Made by a program: the position numbers and the translations under genes. From Chondrus crispus (lineage: Eukaryota; Rhodophyta; Florideophyceae; Gigartinales; Gigartinaceae), in the NCBI RefSeq assembly GCF_000350225.1, contig NW_005179108.1, forward strand, positions 1 to 64,000: a stretch of 64,000 bases of DNA, in the 5' to 3' direction. The notes under the pieces were generated by a model. The model did no database searches, was not told the origin of the DNA, and saw only the letters and a program-made list of their open reading frames with translations. Shown piece after piece: positions 11,317 to 21,578 of this stretch; within the stretch, counting starts at the first letter, position 1; every line of letters starts with the position of its first letter.

Positions 11317-12169
11317 ATTGCGCAGGACGCGAAAAGCGGAGGAGGAGACAGATGGGGTACGGGATACTGCCGTGGCTCTGAGATGCGATTGAATTTCCTT
11401 GATGTGTAATGCGCGAACTCTCGAAGCTGCAGTTACTGTACAGTGGTTGCTCGATAACTGCAACACTCGCCAAGTGCAACAACCCGCTAAGTGCAACGAT
11501 ATGCATGAAACGGGCATGATCCACAACTACTAATTCTCATGTTTGTAAGTGAGGAACAAGGCCGTTCTACCTGGCAGTTTTTCTCCCCTGTAGTGTGTGT
11601 GTGTGTGTGTGGGACTCAGCTCCTTCTCTCTCGCCGAACCCCACGTCTCTGCAGGCCCAGCCGTCGCCTCTTCCCCCGATGCGACACTCAGACGTTTGGC
11701 ACTACCGTACAAGTACTAGCCCCTCCTTCCTCACTTCTCCGCCCCTTGCCCCACGCGACACACACGCACTCCGCCCTCACTCCACGCCCTTCATAGCGAC
11801 ATCATGCCCACAGACCGTCGCTCGCGGCGGCGCAAGTCGAGCGCCGCGGCGGCGCCTTCCTCTCCCGCGGACGATGCGGTGGACGTGCCTCCGCCCTCCG
11901 CGCCCACCCGGCGCGCGCGTTCGGCTGGCGGTGTAGTGCACTGACCCACCTTTTCCTTTTCCCAGGGGACACCTGTCCCCGGCCAGCACGACTCCTTCTC
12001 CGGGACACACGTGTACCACGCGCCACGTGTAACCAGGCGTCAAGGCCCCTGTGTCCAGGTGTCACCCCCCCACGTGTAGTGGTTGTCATACCTCCCCAAG
12101 GGGAGTTTCTCCGGTCGTCGCCGCCGTCGTTTTAATTTAGTTTCTTTTAGTTTAATTAATTATAGCTCC

Positions 12170-12196
12170 GACGTCGGCTAGTATATAGCCGACGTC
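12170..12196. repeat. 11-bp-arm palindrome around GTATA
   Basis: GACGTCGGCTA, GTATA, TAGCCGACGTC. It lies in an AT-rich patch between GC-rich sequences. Its function is unknown. Confidence 0.7.
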
Positions 12197-12474
12197 CGAC
12201 CCTAAGTAAATCCGTACGAAGCTTTGGGTCTACAACTCGGGTTTCTGGAACGGAGTCGTAGCCTCGCGTCGGTCCCCGTCCCACGACGGTACCCTGCGAG
12301 CCATCTACGTCCCGATTCCCTCCTGTCTCTACCGCGCGCGTCGTCCCGCCACGCCCGGCTCTCCGCGCGACAGCTGTCCCTACCGCTCCGCCCCTCCTGG
12401 GCTCTGTTTTGCCTCTTTTTCCCTTACTTTCCCTACTGCGCTTCGCGCCCGGCCCCGTACCGGTCCCTTACGGG

Positions 12475-12485
12475 TGGTCTCCCGA
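12475..12485 (+). other. Primer-binding-like site shared with the gypsy element at 53605
   Basis: TGGTCTCCCGA is identical to the first bases after the 5' LTR at 54199-54209, and both are preceded by G. It may be the LTR-leader junction of a degraded related element, but LTR limits could not be drawn here. Confidence 0.35.
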
Positions 12486-12627
12486 TAACCCCCTACACGC
12501 GCCCCCCGAACGCGCGCGCTCTGCCAGAGGGGGATCCCACCCCTTCCCCCTCAGTGCACGACAGGCGGTGCGGGATCCAAGTCGCGCAAGGCGGCGGCAG
12601 CGGCAGGCGCGGAAGGTGTCGGCGGCG

Positions 12628-12900
12628 ATGGGGAAGCTGAAGCGCGAGGCCGAGGAGGCGGAGCAGAAGCGGATGCAGGAGATCAAGAAGGAAGCGGAGT
12701 GGAAGAAGAGGATGCAGCAGGAGAAGGGGAAGGCGGTGGGCGCGGCCGTGCAGGAGGCGCTGGCGAAGAAGGAGCGTGAGGGGCAGGAGATGAACACGAG
12801 CAGCGTGAGGTTCGACGAGCGTGATGGGCGCGGCGAGGTGACGTTTATATTTTGTGTCGATGGTGGGGATGGGGAAGAAACGTGGGCGGAAGAGCGGTAA
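12628..12900 (+). CDS. Small charged coiled-coil ORF, uncertain
   Basis: An ATG at 12628 opens 90 residues rich in Lys and Glu (MGKLKREAEEAEQKRMQEIK and onward), predicted by pattern to be a single coiled coil, then a hydrophilic tail ending in WAEER. No family was recognised. The reading frame is open further upstream, but that part looks like translated GC-rich spacer. It lies just left of the MULE. It may be a fragment of a host gene or chance coding; neighbours give no support for either. Confidence 0.3.
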   Translation: MGKLKREAEEAEQKRMQEIKKEAEWKKRMQQEKGKAVGAAVQEALAKKEREGQEMNTSSVRFDERDGRGEVTFIFCVDGGDGEETWAEER

Positions 12901-13261
12901 AAATAAGGGGAGATTCTGTGATTGGGGGGGTGACAGCTTGCAGAATTAGACAATCGGGGGGGTGACAGGGGAAAAGGTGGATGTCATGGAGGGTGAATAG
13001 GAAGGGGATGGACGGCTCCGTAGGTGATTTTCATATGTCACCATCGTTTCCAATCACAACGGAAAATGTCGCATTTTAGTCATCAGAATCACCCCTTAAA
13101 CCGTGAGGGACAATAAAGAATCACCCTGTAATCCCACGTTGTCACCCTACCCGCGAACGACCTACGCTAATCTCTTTACTTCTGCCTGATTCACGCTGTA
13201 TTCTGCTCTGCATTCCCCCACGTCACCCTAAGGCTGCTCACGCTGCTCAAACCAGACAACC

Positions 13262-15250
13262 ATGTCGCCCCCAGCAGTCCCAGACCTACCGAAAACGACT
13301 GTGCAGGCCCTCCGTCACTTCAATGTTGTGGAGGAAAATGCTACGACCCTCCTACAACTGTTTTGCTTCACGGGAGCGACTGCCCCGATATCAGCTGTTC
13401 GAAAAGCTTTCCGCCGTCTCGCTGCTTTGGTTCACCCGGACATCTGCCGCGACGATCCCCAGGGGGCGACTCGAAGCATGCGTACATTGAGTAGGGCAAT
13501 GGAAATGGTAGAAAACCTCGTTGCTGTTGCTGTTAACGAGAAAGACATCTATCACGACAGAGATTTCGTCTTGCGGGGTCATCTTAAGTTTTCGCTCTCT
13601 GAAACAATCTGGGAGCAGGAGCTGCGGGTATTAGAGAGACGTGCCGAAGAGATCCGTAAGCGCCAAGAAGCTCCAACTACAGCGCGCAATCTTACGCCAA
13701 ACTCCACAAACGAGCATGCTCGCGCAGCTGCTCAACAGCAGAGGGAGAAGGAGGAGCGGCAAGAGGCTACCGCTCGGAGGGTGCGTGATGCACGCGCGCG
13801 TGAAGAAAGGGCGCGTACAGCTCCCGAGATGGCAGAGCAAGAGGACGGGGAGCGTCAAAGGGCAGATCACGAGCGCGAGGAGATCCGTCGGGAAGGGAGT
13901 GAGAGCAAATGGCAGGAAAGCGCAGAGAAAGGGCGTACTGAACATGCGCGTGGGGAGCGTGAGGGATCGGAGCAGGAACGGACAAGCCGGGGAGAAGGGG
14001 AGGAAGGAAGCGGTGAGTTTTCAAGCGATGGTATTTCGCCTGTTGTAAAGCCAGGCCGCGGGGGCGTGGATGGTGATGCTGCTCCTCAGTCTTGCGAGAA
14101 AGACGCTCCGGAGCCTCCTCAAACGTATGAGGAGACTGGAGAAGGTTGCAGTGATTGGTGGTCTACTGCGTACGAAGATGAAGACGAGGATGGCCCTGAG
14201 AGTGAGAGTGGAAGCGAAGAAAGGGACAAAGATGCGTACTATTCGCCTGCAAATTACGTCATTGGAGATGCTGACGATGCCGTTATTGCCAGGCTCGCAG
14301 GACTGAGTGACGACATGGAGGACGCAGCCCAGTCGAGTGGTGACACGGATTTCATGCGAGGAGAGAGTGGTGACACTTCCGCAAGTGGACGCGCGGGGGG
14401 TGACGAATTTTCCGCGACGCCAAGAAATACCGTGCGCGGGAAACAATCTGCACGTAGCAAAGACTCTGCTCTAGACCGAAAGCGTTCTGAACAGAAGCGT
14501 GCCTCTAAATACGGCACGCTGCAACGTGCGAAGCTTGCCCTCAAGGCCGAGCAAGTGGGAGCGCGTACATGGAAGCCGCGCCGATGTGCCGGGATTATTC
14601 CGGAGGTTGGCATGCAACTGGAGTTTCGCTGGCAATGTAAGCAATTGATTCGAGCATACACGGCTTATGTCGGGGTTCAGATGGGGGTAAACATCTCCCA
14701 AACGTGGGAAAGAGTGAGAATGAAATGCCGCAACACGACATGCCATCCTCTAATTGTGTTCCATTGGCAGCCTCGCTCAGGTCTTTGGAAACTAAACACG
14801 TTTACAGAGCACTCCAACGAATGCAGCGGGCAACATGTGAGCGGGGAAGAGGAACAGCAAGGGAGGCGAGGGCACTGCATGCCGGCATATAGTCCCTTGC
14901 AGGTTGCTCGTGCCATTCAGAGCGAGGCTACGAGCAATCCAAACATCTCGGCGAAAACTATCGCTACGCTGGTAAGGGCAAAGCAAATTTACAAGCGCCA
15001 ACCGCCGGATAGCCACTATCGCTCCGTACGCGTCGAGCTGTTGCGACATATGGACGCATCTCGGGCTGTCGATATGGCAAGCGTGGAGGGGTATGCTGAA
15101 TTGCTGCGCAACTGTGGGCACACCGTTCGTCTCTTCATTATCGACGGTTCGGAGATGAAGCAGCAGAGAATCCGGTCTGCCAAGCACATCTTCCAACAGT
15201 GCAAGAAGGCCAAAACATCCCAGAGGACGCCGAATTCAACGAAGAGGTGA
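13262..15250 (+). pseudogene. J-domain plus MULE transposase N-terminal half
   Basis: Starts at ATG 13262, 662 residues. Residues about 10-80 resemble a J-domain: helix II is VRKAFRRLAALV, followed by the invariant HPD at 58-60 and a helix III-like stretch. J-domains stimulate Hsp70 ATPase. A highly charged Arg/Glu-rich linker (about 110-420) follows. Then comes the typical MULE zinc-binding segment with C and C at about 488-493 and H and C near 517-521 (MKCRNTTC then EHSNEC). The frame ends at 15250, while homology continues from 15199 in the -1 frame, so a frameshift, short intron or recoding event is needed. The domain order J-domain then MULE is unusual. Confidence 0.7.
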
Positions 15251-16329
15251 TTGACATGTCAGATATTGCAGAAGACGGTCGCTACTACGTTGGGCTCTTA
15301 TTCGTGCCGAGCGTTGCTGCTCGTTATTGTGCTCTTAAGCGTAGGACGGCAGCAGCAGATGCGGCTCACTGTGACGGGCTGGGACCGCAATCGTACGGGA
15401 CTACATTCGAGGTTGTAACGTACGACACGAACATGCACCTCCTGCCACTGGTGTTTGCCCACTTCGTCGGAGCTGAGAGTTACGAGATCTGGAGAACCGT
15501 CTTTGAGACATGCAAGGAGATACCCGGGTTCGACGTCGCAGAACGCACCACCATCGTTGACCAAGAGAAGAGCATCGACAAGGCGTATAAAGAAGTTTTC
15601 AATGAGGCGAAAATGTTCTTGGACCCCCTACACGTACGCAAAATCATGGGAGTTAAGCTTGGTGCTACAAAGGCAATTGGGTTGTCTCTATACGAGCGGG
15701 CGCTGCATGCACCATCCAGACGGGCAGTGGATGCCATCATGGCTGAGTACACAGAGGCGCAGAAGCAATATCAGGGCAAATTCGAACCGTCCGAGCTTTA
15801 CAAAGCTTACTCGCGGTTGGAGGACACAATCGTCACCTCCCAAGGGGTGGAAAGTCAGATGAGCGCCTGTTTGCGAAACCGCATTCGCTCCGTTGAACCG
15901 CAAAAGATGATTAACAAAGTGGTTTTGACGCAACGGTCCGGATTCCTCAAACGCCAATCTGCTTCACAGTCATGTACAAGTCCAGTACCCCCGGCCATCG
16001 AGAAGAAGATTGCTACTTTGATTCAACGGTCCCGATGGTATCAGGAAACAGTTTCCTTCGTGGATGGAACTGTGCAAATGGAAGCAACTGTGACAAGCTG
16101 CACAGATGGAGCACTACAGCGTCGGGTACGTTGGTCGGATGTGCGGCAAAAGCCGCCGGTTTGCTTCGGGTATTCGTCTAATGGCGATGGTATTTCATGC
16201 TTCCATGGAGTTGCAGTGCTGTGCGAGGAGTATGGAACGGCTAACATTCACCGATTTATTGCGGAAAAGCATCTAGCCGCCAGATGGAGCGAGCTATCCG
16301 TTTACTCTACCATCCCAGTCAGAAGTTGA
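15199..16329 (+). pseudogene. MULE transposase catalytic half
   Basis: Continues the protein above in another frame. The MULE catalytic region has HCDGLGP (first Asp, about residue 58), YDTNMHLLPLVFAHF, and IVDQEKS (second Asp, about 120), followed by the helix with DPLHVRKIM. A SWIM-like zinc finger remnant is seen near 317-335 (VCFG then ISCFHG), lacking the second Cys of the usual CxC pair. The enzyme would cut and paste the element through its terminal motifs. The frame ends in a stop at 16329, while the C-terminal tail continues in another frame. Confidence 0.8.
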
Positions 16330-16564
16330 TAGCGTAATATCACGCGCAAAGGTTTCAGTCATCGCCGGGACTAACCTCACTATTCCCAAAGCATTGCCAC
16401 CGCCGCGAGGGCGTCCGGTTAAAAATGCTGGTGTTCGCAGGAAGGGGTGGTTTGAGAGAGGTCCGGCGGCAAAGAAGAAGCGCGGTTATACGTGCGGTCT
16501 TTGTCGAAAAAAGGGTCATATCTCTCCGCAGTGTCAACTGCGTCAACTGTTTGGGAATCCCTAG
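16295..16564 (+). pseudogene. MULE C-terminal tail with basic motif and CCHC zinc knuckle
   Basis: In the +1-shifted frame the tail reads PPPRGRPVKN, an AT-hook-like basic core, then CGLCRKKGHISPQC, a perfect CX2CX4HX4C knuckle, and stops at 16562-16564. CCHC knuckles at the end of MULE transposases are known in several families. It completes the 13262-16564 coding unit, which needs two frame changes to read through. Confidence 0.7.
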
Positions 16565-16664
16565 TTGTGGGAGAATGGTTCCAATTGCGAGGCTGTTGGG
16601 ATAGTTTCTAATGCGTATTGTAGCTTGTTTTGACGATGATTGTAAATGTGAGGGTTATAGACCA

Positions 16665-16770
16665 TTTGAATATATCCCTCGGGATGATGATTGTCACCCC
16701 TAATCTCACACATTCCGTTTGAATATAATCCCTCGGGATGATGATTGTCACCCCTAATCTCACACATTTT
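16665..16770 (+). repeat. 53-bp tandem duplication in the MULE right end
   Basis: Two copies (start 16665 and 16718) of a unit with TCCCTCGGGATGATGATTG followed by TCACCCCTAATCTCACACAT. Each unit carries one GTCACCC motif, so the duplication doubles that motif. Confidence 0.9.
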
Positions 16771-17281
16771 TCCAATGACGCCCCATAGATGCACTCTGTC
16801 ACCCTCTAAGCGCTCTGGAGGGGTCCAAAGTCACCTTCAAGCCCTGAAAGTCACCGTAGACTCCAAGCGGCATGGAAGAAATCACCCCCTCAAAAATATC
16901 TTGCTCCATTTTCACCAGTGGGGTGGTTAAATTCTGTGCGTGGTACCCTAGCAGCAGTACAGAAATTGGAAGTCACCTATATGGGAATGTAATTCTGCAA
17001 GCGATCGCCCTGGATCTACAGCTTTTAGCCAAAAATAAAAAGTTTCCTCAAACCCCCGTGCCTTTATCCACTCCGCTCCATTTATTTATACCAAGTATTG
17101 AAATTGTCATTCCAAAACAAAAACAATGAAAAACTTTATACATTCAAACCCTTCCGCATTCCTCGCCACATGCGGCGCGCAACGCGCGGCACGGAGCCCA
17201 CTTGTCAGTATAGTGGTACCTTCTATTTGTCAACCGGGCGTGCGATATGGATGCGCCGTGATATGACTGATATGCACTCCG

Positions 17282-17311
17282 CCCGGTGCAATATCGCTGT
17301 ATTGCACCGGG
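17282..17311. repeat. Perfect 12-bp-arm palindrome, left flank of the recombinase pair
   Basis: CCCGGTGCAATA, loop TCGCTG, TATTGCACCGGG. It is part of a wider zone (17224-17344) with TTGTCAACCGG on the left and CTACCGGTTGA on the right, comparable to the hairpins at 19388 and 21416. Confidence 0.8.
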
Positions 17312-17462
17312 TCCGGTGCAATATGGAGTTGTCTACCGGTTGAGGGGGACATACGCACCGTGACATACGGGACAAACGTAAGGCCCTGATTTGTCTGCAC
17401 TACCGCGGCGACAATTCGGGCAACAAGCTTAACAAAATCGAACACAGTAGGGCAAGGCCCTT

Positions 17463-17490
17463 ATTTGTCTGCACTACTGTGCAGACAAAT
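17463..17490. repeat. Perfect 12-bp-arm palindrome near the 3' end of recombinase 1
   Basis: ATTTGTCTGCAC, loop TACT, GTGCAGACAAAT. The half-motif ATTTGTCTGCACTAC also occurs at about 17390, preceded by AAGGCCCT in both places. Confidence 0.8.
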
Positions 17491-17590
17491 CAGGACGACA
17501 AAGTTTACTCGAGCGTACTATAGAGAACACTACTGACGATGCGACATACCAAAAGTAGTCTTAGCGGTAGTGATTGTTCACATTAATAGT

Positions 17591-19084
17591 TTAAACGCCC
17601 CCGCTGATATTCTGGACGCCAGATAAAAGGCGCATATTACTGTCTTCTTTTTCTGTGCCACCTTCCTGAAAACATTCCTCCACCTCGTCGCCTGCTGCTA
17701 AGTTTTCTTGTCCGTCCTGCGCCGCCTGCTCTTCACACCCGACCTCCACCTTCTGACGTTTCGCATTTGAGTCTCCAAAAATTGCGGCTTGTTGCTGCAT
17801 TCCGAGAGCACCTCGTAGGTTGTGGTAGTTTTTCAATGACGACAGATCACGGTGTCCTGTTCTCATTGCAACATTCACATCGTTCTGGCCGTCCTCGAAC
17901 AGCAACGTCACCACAGAGCCTCTCAATCCATGCAACGTCATACCTTGCTTGACTCCGGTCCCTGTAATTCCCTCCTTTCTACAGATGCTCCCCACAATAC
18001 GTGCAAATGCATTCCGGCCTAGGTGCTGGCGCTTGAAAAGGTTTTCAAACGTCGTTGCGCGAGCATTAGCTGTCAAAAAGAATCGGTCGCTTCCGCAATC
18101 GGGCGAGTTCCTAATCCGCATGTAGTCTTCGAGATCCTCAAATAAATTGAGCTTGCCGCCGAGACACGTCCTGTTCCAAACGCACACCTCCTGAGGCTTG
18201 TCCTGGACAGCCTTCCACCCTCCCGTCGCCGTTTTCGAAGCACCCACGCGGCTGCCAATAACTCCACATATTTTCCACACCTGCTCCCCGCCACAAGTTA
18301 TTTTCTGCACTTGTCCAACTGTTAAATGCACCAATGCAGAAGGGCGCATTGCTGTGATCAATGCGACACTAAATACTAGACGTGCTTGAAATCCCAGGGG
18401 CGTATCGCGGTCCAGCAGTGGCGACTCATAAAGCTTGATGACGTCTTCTTTCGACAGTACGTTGTGGCTCTCAGCCACAACTCCCGTCGATTGCTGCAAG
18501 CTAAACTTGTTGTCTAGCACAGCCAGGAGCCCTTCTGCTGGACAATTGAAAACATCCCCTTCGAGAAGCTTTAGATCATAACCCCACTCATATTTGAATG
18601 CTCTTTGAAGCCCTAAAATGTAGCCTCTCATAGTAATTGGCTTGACTTCCTCACCGGACTTCGACCGGTAGTTTACAGCGAATTCAATGAGATGGAACCG
18701 TACGGTTTTTAGCTCCTGGGTCGTCCAAGCAGTGTGGTGCGCTGGTATGTGGCTGTAGTTGCAGTCAGGAAATACGGCTTTCCGTGTCTCTAGAATTTCC
18801 CATTCTGAACGAGACTCGCCCATGAGAATGTGGTCGCGCAGATGCTCTTCCCCTTTGAACGCAGCATCCAAAAATCCGGGACGTGATGTTGTGAAGCGGG
18901 CCAGCGCCTTGAGAGAGGATATGTTGGCACGTTTTGTGTTGGCTGGCATACGTTTGCCTAGAAATGCAGTTGCTGCCTTCGAGTGCCGGCGGGAAGCTGA
19001 TGGGGGCCTGTCAGGAACGGTCGCATGTGATCCACCAGAACCTGGAGGCGGCGTCCCTGGGACAGACGAAGGGGATGAGGGCAT
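17591..19084 (-). CDS. Crypton-like tyrosine recombinase, intact
   Basis: 497 residues from ATG 19082-19084. The fold of a tyrosine recombinase is clear: Arg247 in TAMRPSALVHL, His385 and Arg388 in LHGLRGS, His411 in TGHRDL and the nucleophile Tyr420 in KNYHNL. The N-terminal half (about 50-170) is a helical core-binding region, and the last 70 residues are acidic and low-complexity. Such enzymes cut and join DNA at short sites through a 3'-phosphotyrosine bond; Crypton transposons carry a single gene like this and no RT. No RT, RNase H or methylase lies next to it, which argues against DIRS or Ngaro. It is one of the few intact ORFs here. Hairpins lie on both sides. Confidence 0.85.
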   Translation of the reverse strand: MPSSPSSVPGTPPPGSGGSHATVPDRPPSASRRHSKAATAFLGKRMPANTKRANISSLKALARFTTSRPGFLDAAFKGEEHLRDHILMGESRSEWEILETRKAVFPDCNYSHIPAHHTAWTTQELKTVRFHLIEFAVNYRSKSGEEVKPITMRGYILGLQRAFKYEWGYDLKLLEGDVFNCPAEGLLAVLDNKFSLQQSTGVVAESHNVLSKEDVIKLYESPLLDRDTPLGFQARLVFSVALITAMRPSALVHLTVGQVQKITCGGEQVWKICGVIGSRVGASKTATGGWKAVQDKPQEVCVWNRTCLGGKLNLFEDLEDYMRIRNSPDCGSDRFFLTANARATTFENLFKRQHLGRNAFARIVGSICRKEGITGTGVKQGMTLHGLRGSVVTLLFEDGQNDVNVAMRTGHRDLSSLKNYHNLRGALGMQQQAAIFGDSNAKRQKVEVGCEEQAAQDGQENLAAGDEVEECFQEGGTEKEDSNMRLLSGVQNISGGV

Positions 19085-19387
19085 GTTGTGGGGCCTGATG
19101 ATGGTGCGGGAGTTGAAGAGAGAATTGGGAGGGGTAGGGGTACTGAGTGAGGGCTAGGAGAGAAAGGGGAGGGGAAGGAGGGGATGGGAAGGAGTGTTGG
19201 GGAATGTCTGAGGCGGGTTTCGGGATGGTCTGAGTAGACGGCACCAGTCGCGGAAATATCATCGGCGACGACGGCGGCGGAGCCCATCGACAGCGACGGC
19301 GGCGGAAAACAGCGATTTATCATTGGTGGACTTGTCTCATACATCTACGTGGCCGAGCATTTCACTGTCAGCCGGTAGACAAGCATA

Positions 19388-19505
19388 TTGTCCACTGGCT
19401 ACAGCGTGCAGACACGCAGCCTCGTGCTGCGATATGGTGCCCTCGGCAAGCCTTGGGGCACATATCTGCACTCGGCCCGTGTCTGCACTCGTAGCCAGTG
19501 GACAA
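19388..19505. repeat. 118-bp imperfect hairpin between the two recombinase genes
   Basis: Left arm starts TTGTCCACTGGCTAC and right arm ends GTAGCCAGTGGACAA. Arms of about 57 nt pair with a few mismatches, and the centre is CTCGGCAAGCCTTGGGG. The same plan is seen at 21416-21532. It lies upstream of recombinase 1 and downstream of recombinase 2. Confidence 0.85.
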
Positions 19506-19572
19506 CCCCTATATATTGCACTGCATTACATGCACTGTTTATTTATTGGTACTATTATACAGTGCTCTAATG

Positions 19573-21001
19573 CTAACGGTAATAGTTGTGCAAATTGATG
19601 GTAAATGTACCACCAGAAATCGCACCGACATCAGACAGAACAGTTGTATTCCTTTCAGACAGCTGCCCTGTCTGACCATCGTCTCTGACATCATTAGGTA
19701 GATCCTCCCCCTTGTCAACTCCCGTGCCACGTTCTGGTTGCTTTTGATCGCCATCTACTGGCTCATTGTTTTCTTTCTCGCAGAGGGCCTCCTTTGCAGC
19801 ATGGACAATCTTGGTATCCTTCTCTGTTTTTCCAAAAATAGACCGCTGTTGTCGCAACCCCAACTTTCCCCGCAGGTTATGGTAGTTCTTGAGCGACCTT
19901 AAGTCGCAATGCCCTGTTCGCATTGCCACATTGGCGTCCGAAAATCCGGACTCAAAAAGCATCGTCACCACCGTTCCTCGGAGCCCATGCGCGGTCATAC
20001 CGGCTGCAAATCCACTACCCACTACTCCAGCGCTCGTGCATACCTCCTTCACTATCTTTGAAAAAGAGTTTCGTCCCAAGTGCTGCCTTTTAAAAAACTC
20101 ATACAGGTTTTTTCCTTTCGGGTTCACTGCCAGAAAGAAACGATCGGACGCGCATTCCAGAGTTGTTCGAATGGTCATGTAGTCCTCAATATCATGAAAC
20201 ACATTGAACGCACCATCAAAGGCATTGCGATCCTACACGCAGACTTCCGGAGGCCGGTCACGAACAGCATTCCACCCTCCGGTATTAGTTTTTGACGCGC
20301 CGATGCGGCTGCCAAACACCCCAGAAATAGTCCAAACAATCTCTCCCTCCATTTCCATCTTCTTAAACTGTCCTACTGTTAAAGATGCCAGAGAAGACGG
20401 GCGCATTGCGGTGACCAGCGCGACGTCAAATATCAGCCGAGCTTGAAATCCATACGGCGTTTGGCGAGAGAGAAACCGGGAGTTGTACAAAGTCGATAAG
20501 TCGACTTGAGAGCGTGTTGTGTTTTTCGACAAAAATACCTCGGCTCTGCTGCTCCGAAAATCTGTTAACGATGACAGACATCAGACCATTTTTTGGGCAC
20601 GCGAACACCGGACCCTCCAACAGCTTAATATTATAACTCCATTCTTTTGCGAATGCCCTTTGACTTCCCATGATGTAGCTTTTCATAGTCGTTGGCTTTA
20701 CCTCTTCCCCTCTTCCTGACCTATAGTTGACTGAAAATTCGATCAAATAGAACCTGACGCGATGGAGCTGCTGAGTCGTCCACTTTGCGAAACCAGGGGG
20801 GAGGAATCTGTTCGCGTCGTCTGGGAATAGGTGTCTGCGAGCTACATCCATGTCCTCACTTGATGGCTCACTTGATGGCAATTTTTGGGGACTGGTTACA
20901 GTAAGGCTGTTGCTGCAAGTGAGAAACCGGACCAGAGCCCGCAGAGAAGTATTGTTTGCACGTACGGTGTTAGCCGGCGTCCGGGTGCCGATGTACCTCA
21001 T
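19573..21001 (-). pseudogene. Second Crypton-like tyrosine recombinase, frameshifted
   Basis: A paralogue of the gene at 17591 with the same motifs in order: TAMRPSSLASL, IGASKTNTGGW, HGLRGTVV, TGHCDL and KNYHNLRG. It starts at ATG 20999-21001. The first frame holds to about 20500, then changes, and a stop falls at about 20233 after PPEVCV where the paralogue has a Trp; the rest runs in another frame to 19573. The catalytic residues themselves are conserved, so decay came after a functional phase. It is clearly diverged from recombinase 1, so this is not a recent tandem duplication. Confidence 0.85.
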
Positions 21002-21415
21002 AGCGGCAGCAGAGTGCGATGGGACTGTGTCTGTAGTCCCGGCGTTTTCTGGAAGGCCAGCGCAGGGAAGCGAAAGGAGAGGCGGGAAGTTTGGTTTTGC
21101 GTCTGAATTGAGGGTACATGGGAACTCGTCAAGGTTATGAAGAGAGGGTGTGCCTGGGACGGATGATGTGGAGCTTATGGTAGATGCAGTAGAGAAGGAA
21201 GAGGGCGTAACTCTGGTCTGGGCTGCGGCGCCTATACCGTGCTGGTTTCATGGACTACATGTACAAAACATTATGCCTTGTAGTCGCAGCAACACATCAC
21301 TTCCATAAAACAGCCACGTCCTACCTTACTGATTACAGTATGTGGTAAGCCTTTATTAATTCACAAAATTACATTACACTGGTGTAATGATATCCACTTC
21401 CGATTGACAAGCATG

Positions 21416-21532
21416 TTGTCCACCGCGCCCTCGTGCTGATATTCCGCCTCGTGCATGATATGATGTCCTCGGCAAGCCTCGGGCATCATATCAGCACTCG
21501 GCAGAATATCTGCACTCGAGGCCGGTGGACAA
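21416..21532. repeat. 117-bp imperfect hairpin upstream of recombinase 2
   Basis: Left arm starts TTGTCCACCG and right arm ends CGGTGGACAA, with the centre CCTCGGCAAGCCTCGGG. Both this hairpin and the one at 19388 are preceded by GACAAGCAT and share the central CTCGGCAAGCCT, although the arm sequences differ. Confidence 0.85.
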
Positions 21533-21578
21533 CCCACACATATCGCACCCCAGTGTCACAACGCTTCAAAGTGCGATA

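Larger units (their letters stand above)
9473..12627. other. Mostly non-coding stretch
   Basis: No recognisable protein domain was found on either strand. The stretch holds a 20-bp tandem duplication (9759-9798), a 10-bp-arm stem-loop (10247-10269), one tail repeat of the NB-ARC-WD40 family (10529-10573), a 31-bp-arm hairpin (11216-11316), a poly-G run near 11133, a (TG)n run near 11596, an 11-bp palindrome (12170-12196) and a primer-binding-like site (12475-12485). The tail repeat suggests that part of this is old 3' flank of copy A, pushed apart by the copia insertion. Confidence 0.5.
12925..16980 (+). mobile_element. Mutator-like element (MULE), ends approximate
   Basis: The interior encodes a MULE transposase on +. 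Both flanks carry repeated GGGTGAC/GTCACCC words. At the left outer edge they read GGGTGAC (12928-12934, 12960-12966). At the right outer edge they read GTCACC (16830, 16850, 16972), so the outermost copies are inverted to each other, with more GTCACC copies inside (13037, 13141, 13222, 16693, 16747, 16798). Such subterminal motifs are often transposase-binding sites. Exact terminal repeats and the 8-11-bp target duplication could not be fixed by eye. Confidence 0.6.

Noticed and set aside
10966..11526. Minus-strand 186-codon ORF
   Set aside because: It runs through a poly-G tract and a long hairpin, and no family features are visible.
17591..21001. DIRS or Ngaro retroelement
   Set aside because: The tyrosine recombinases have no RT, RNase H or methylase nearby, so a Crypton-type element fits better.
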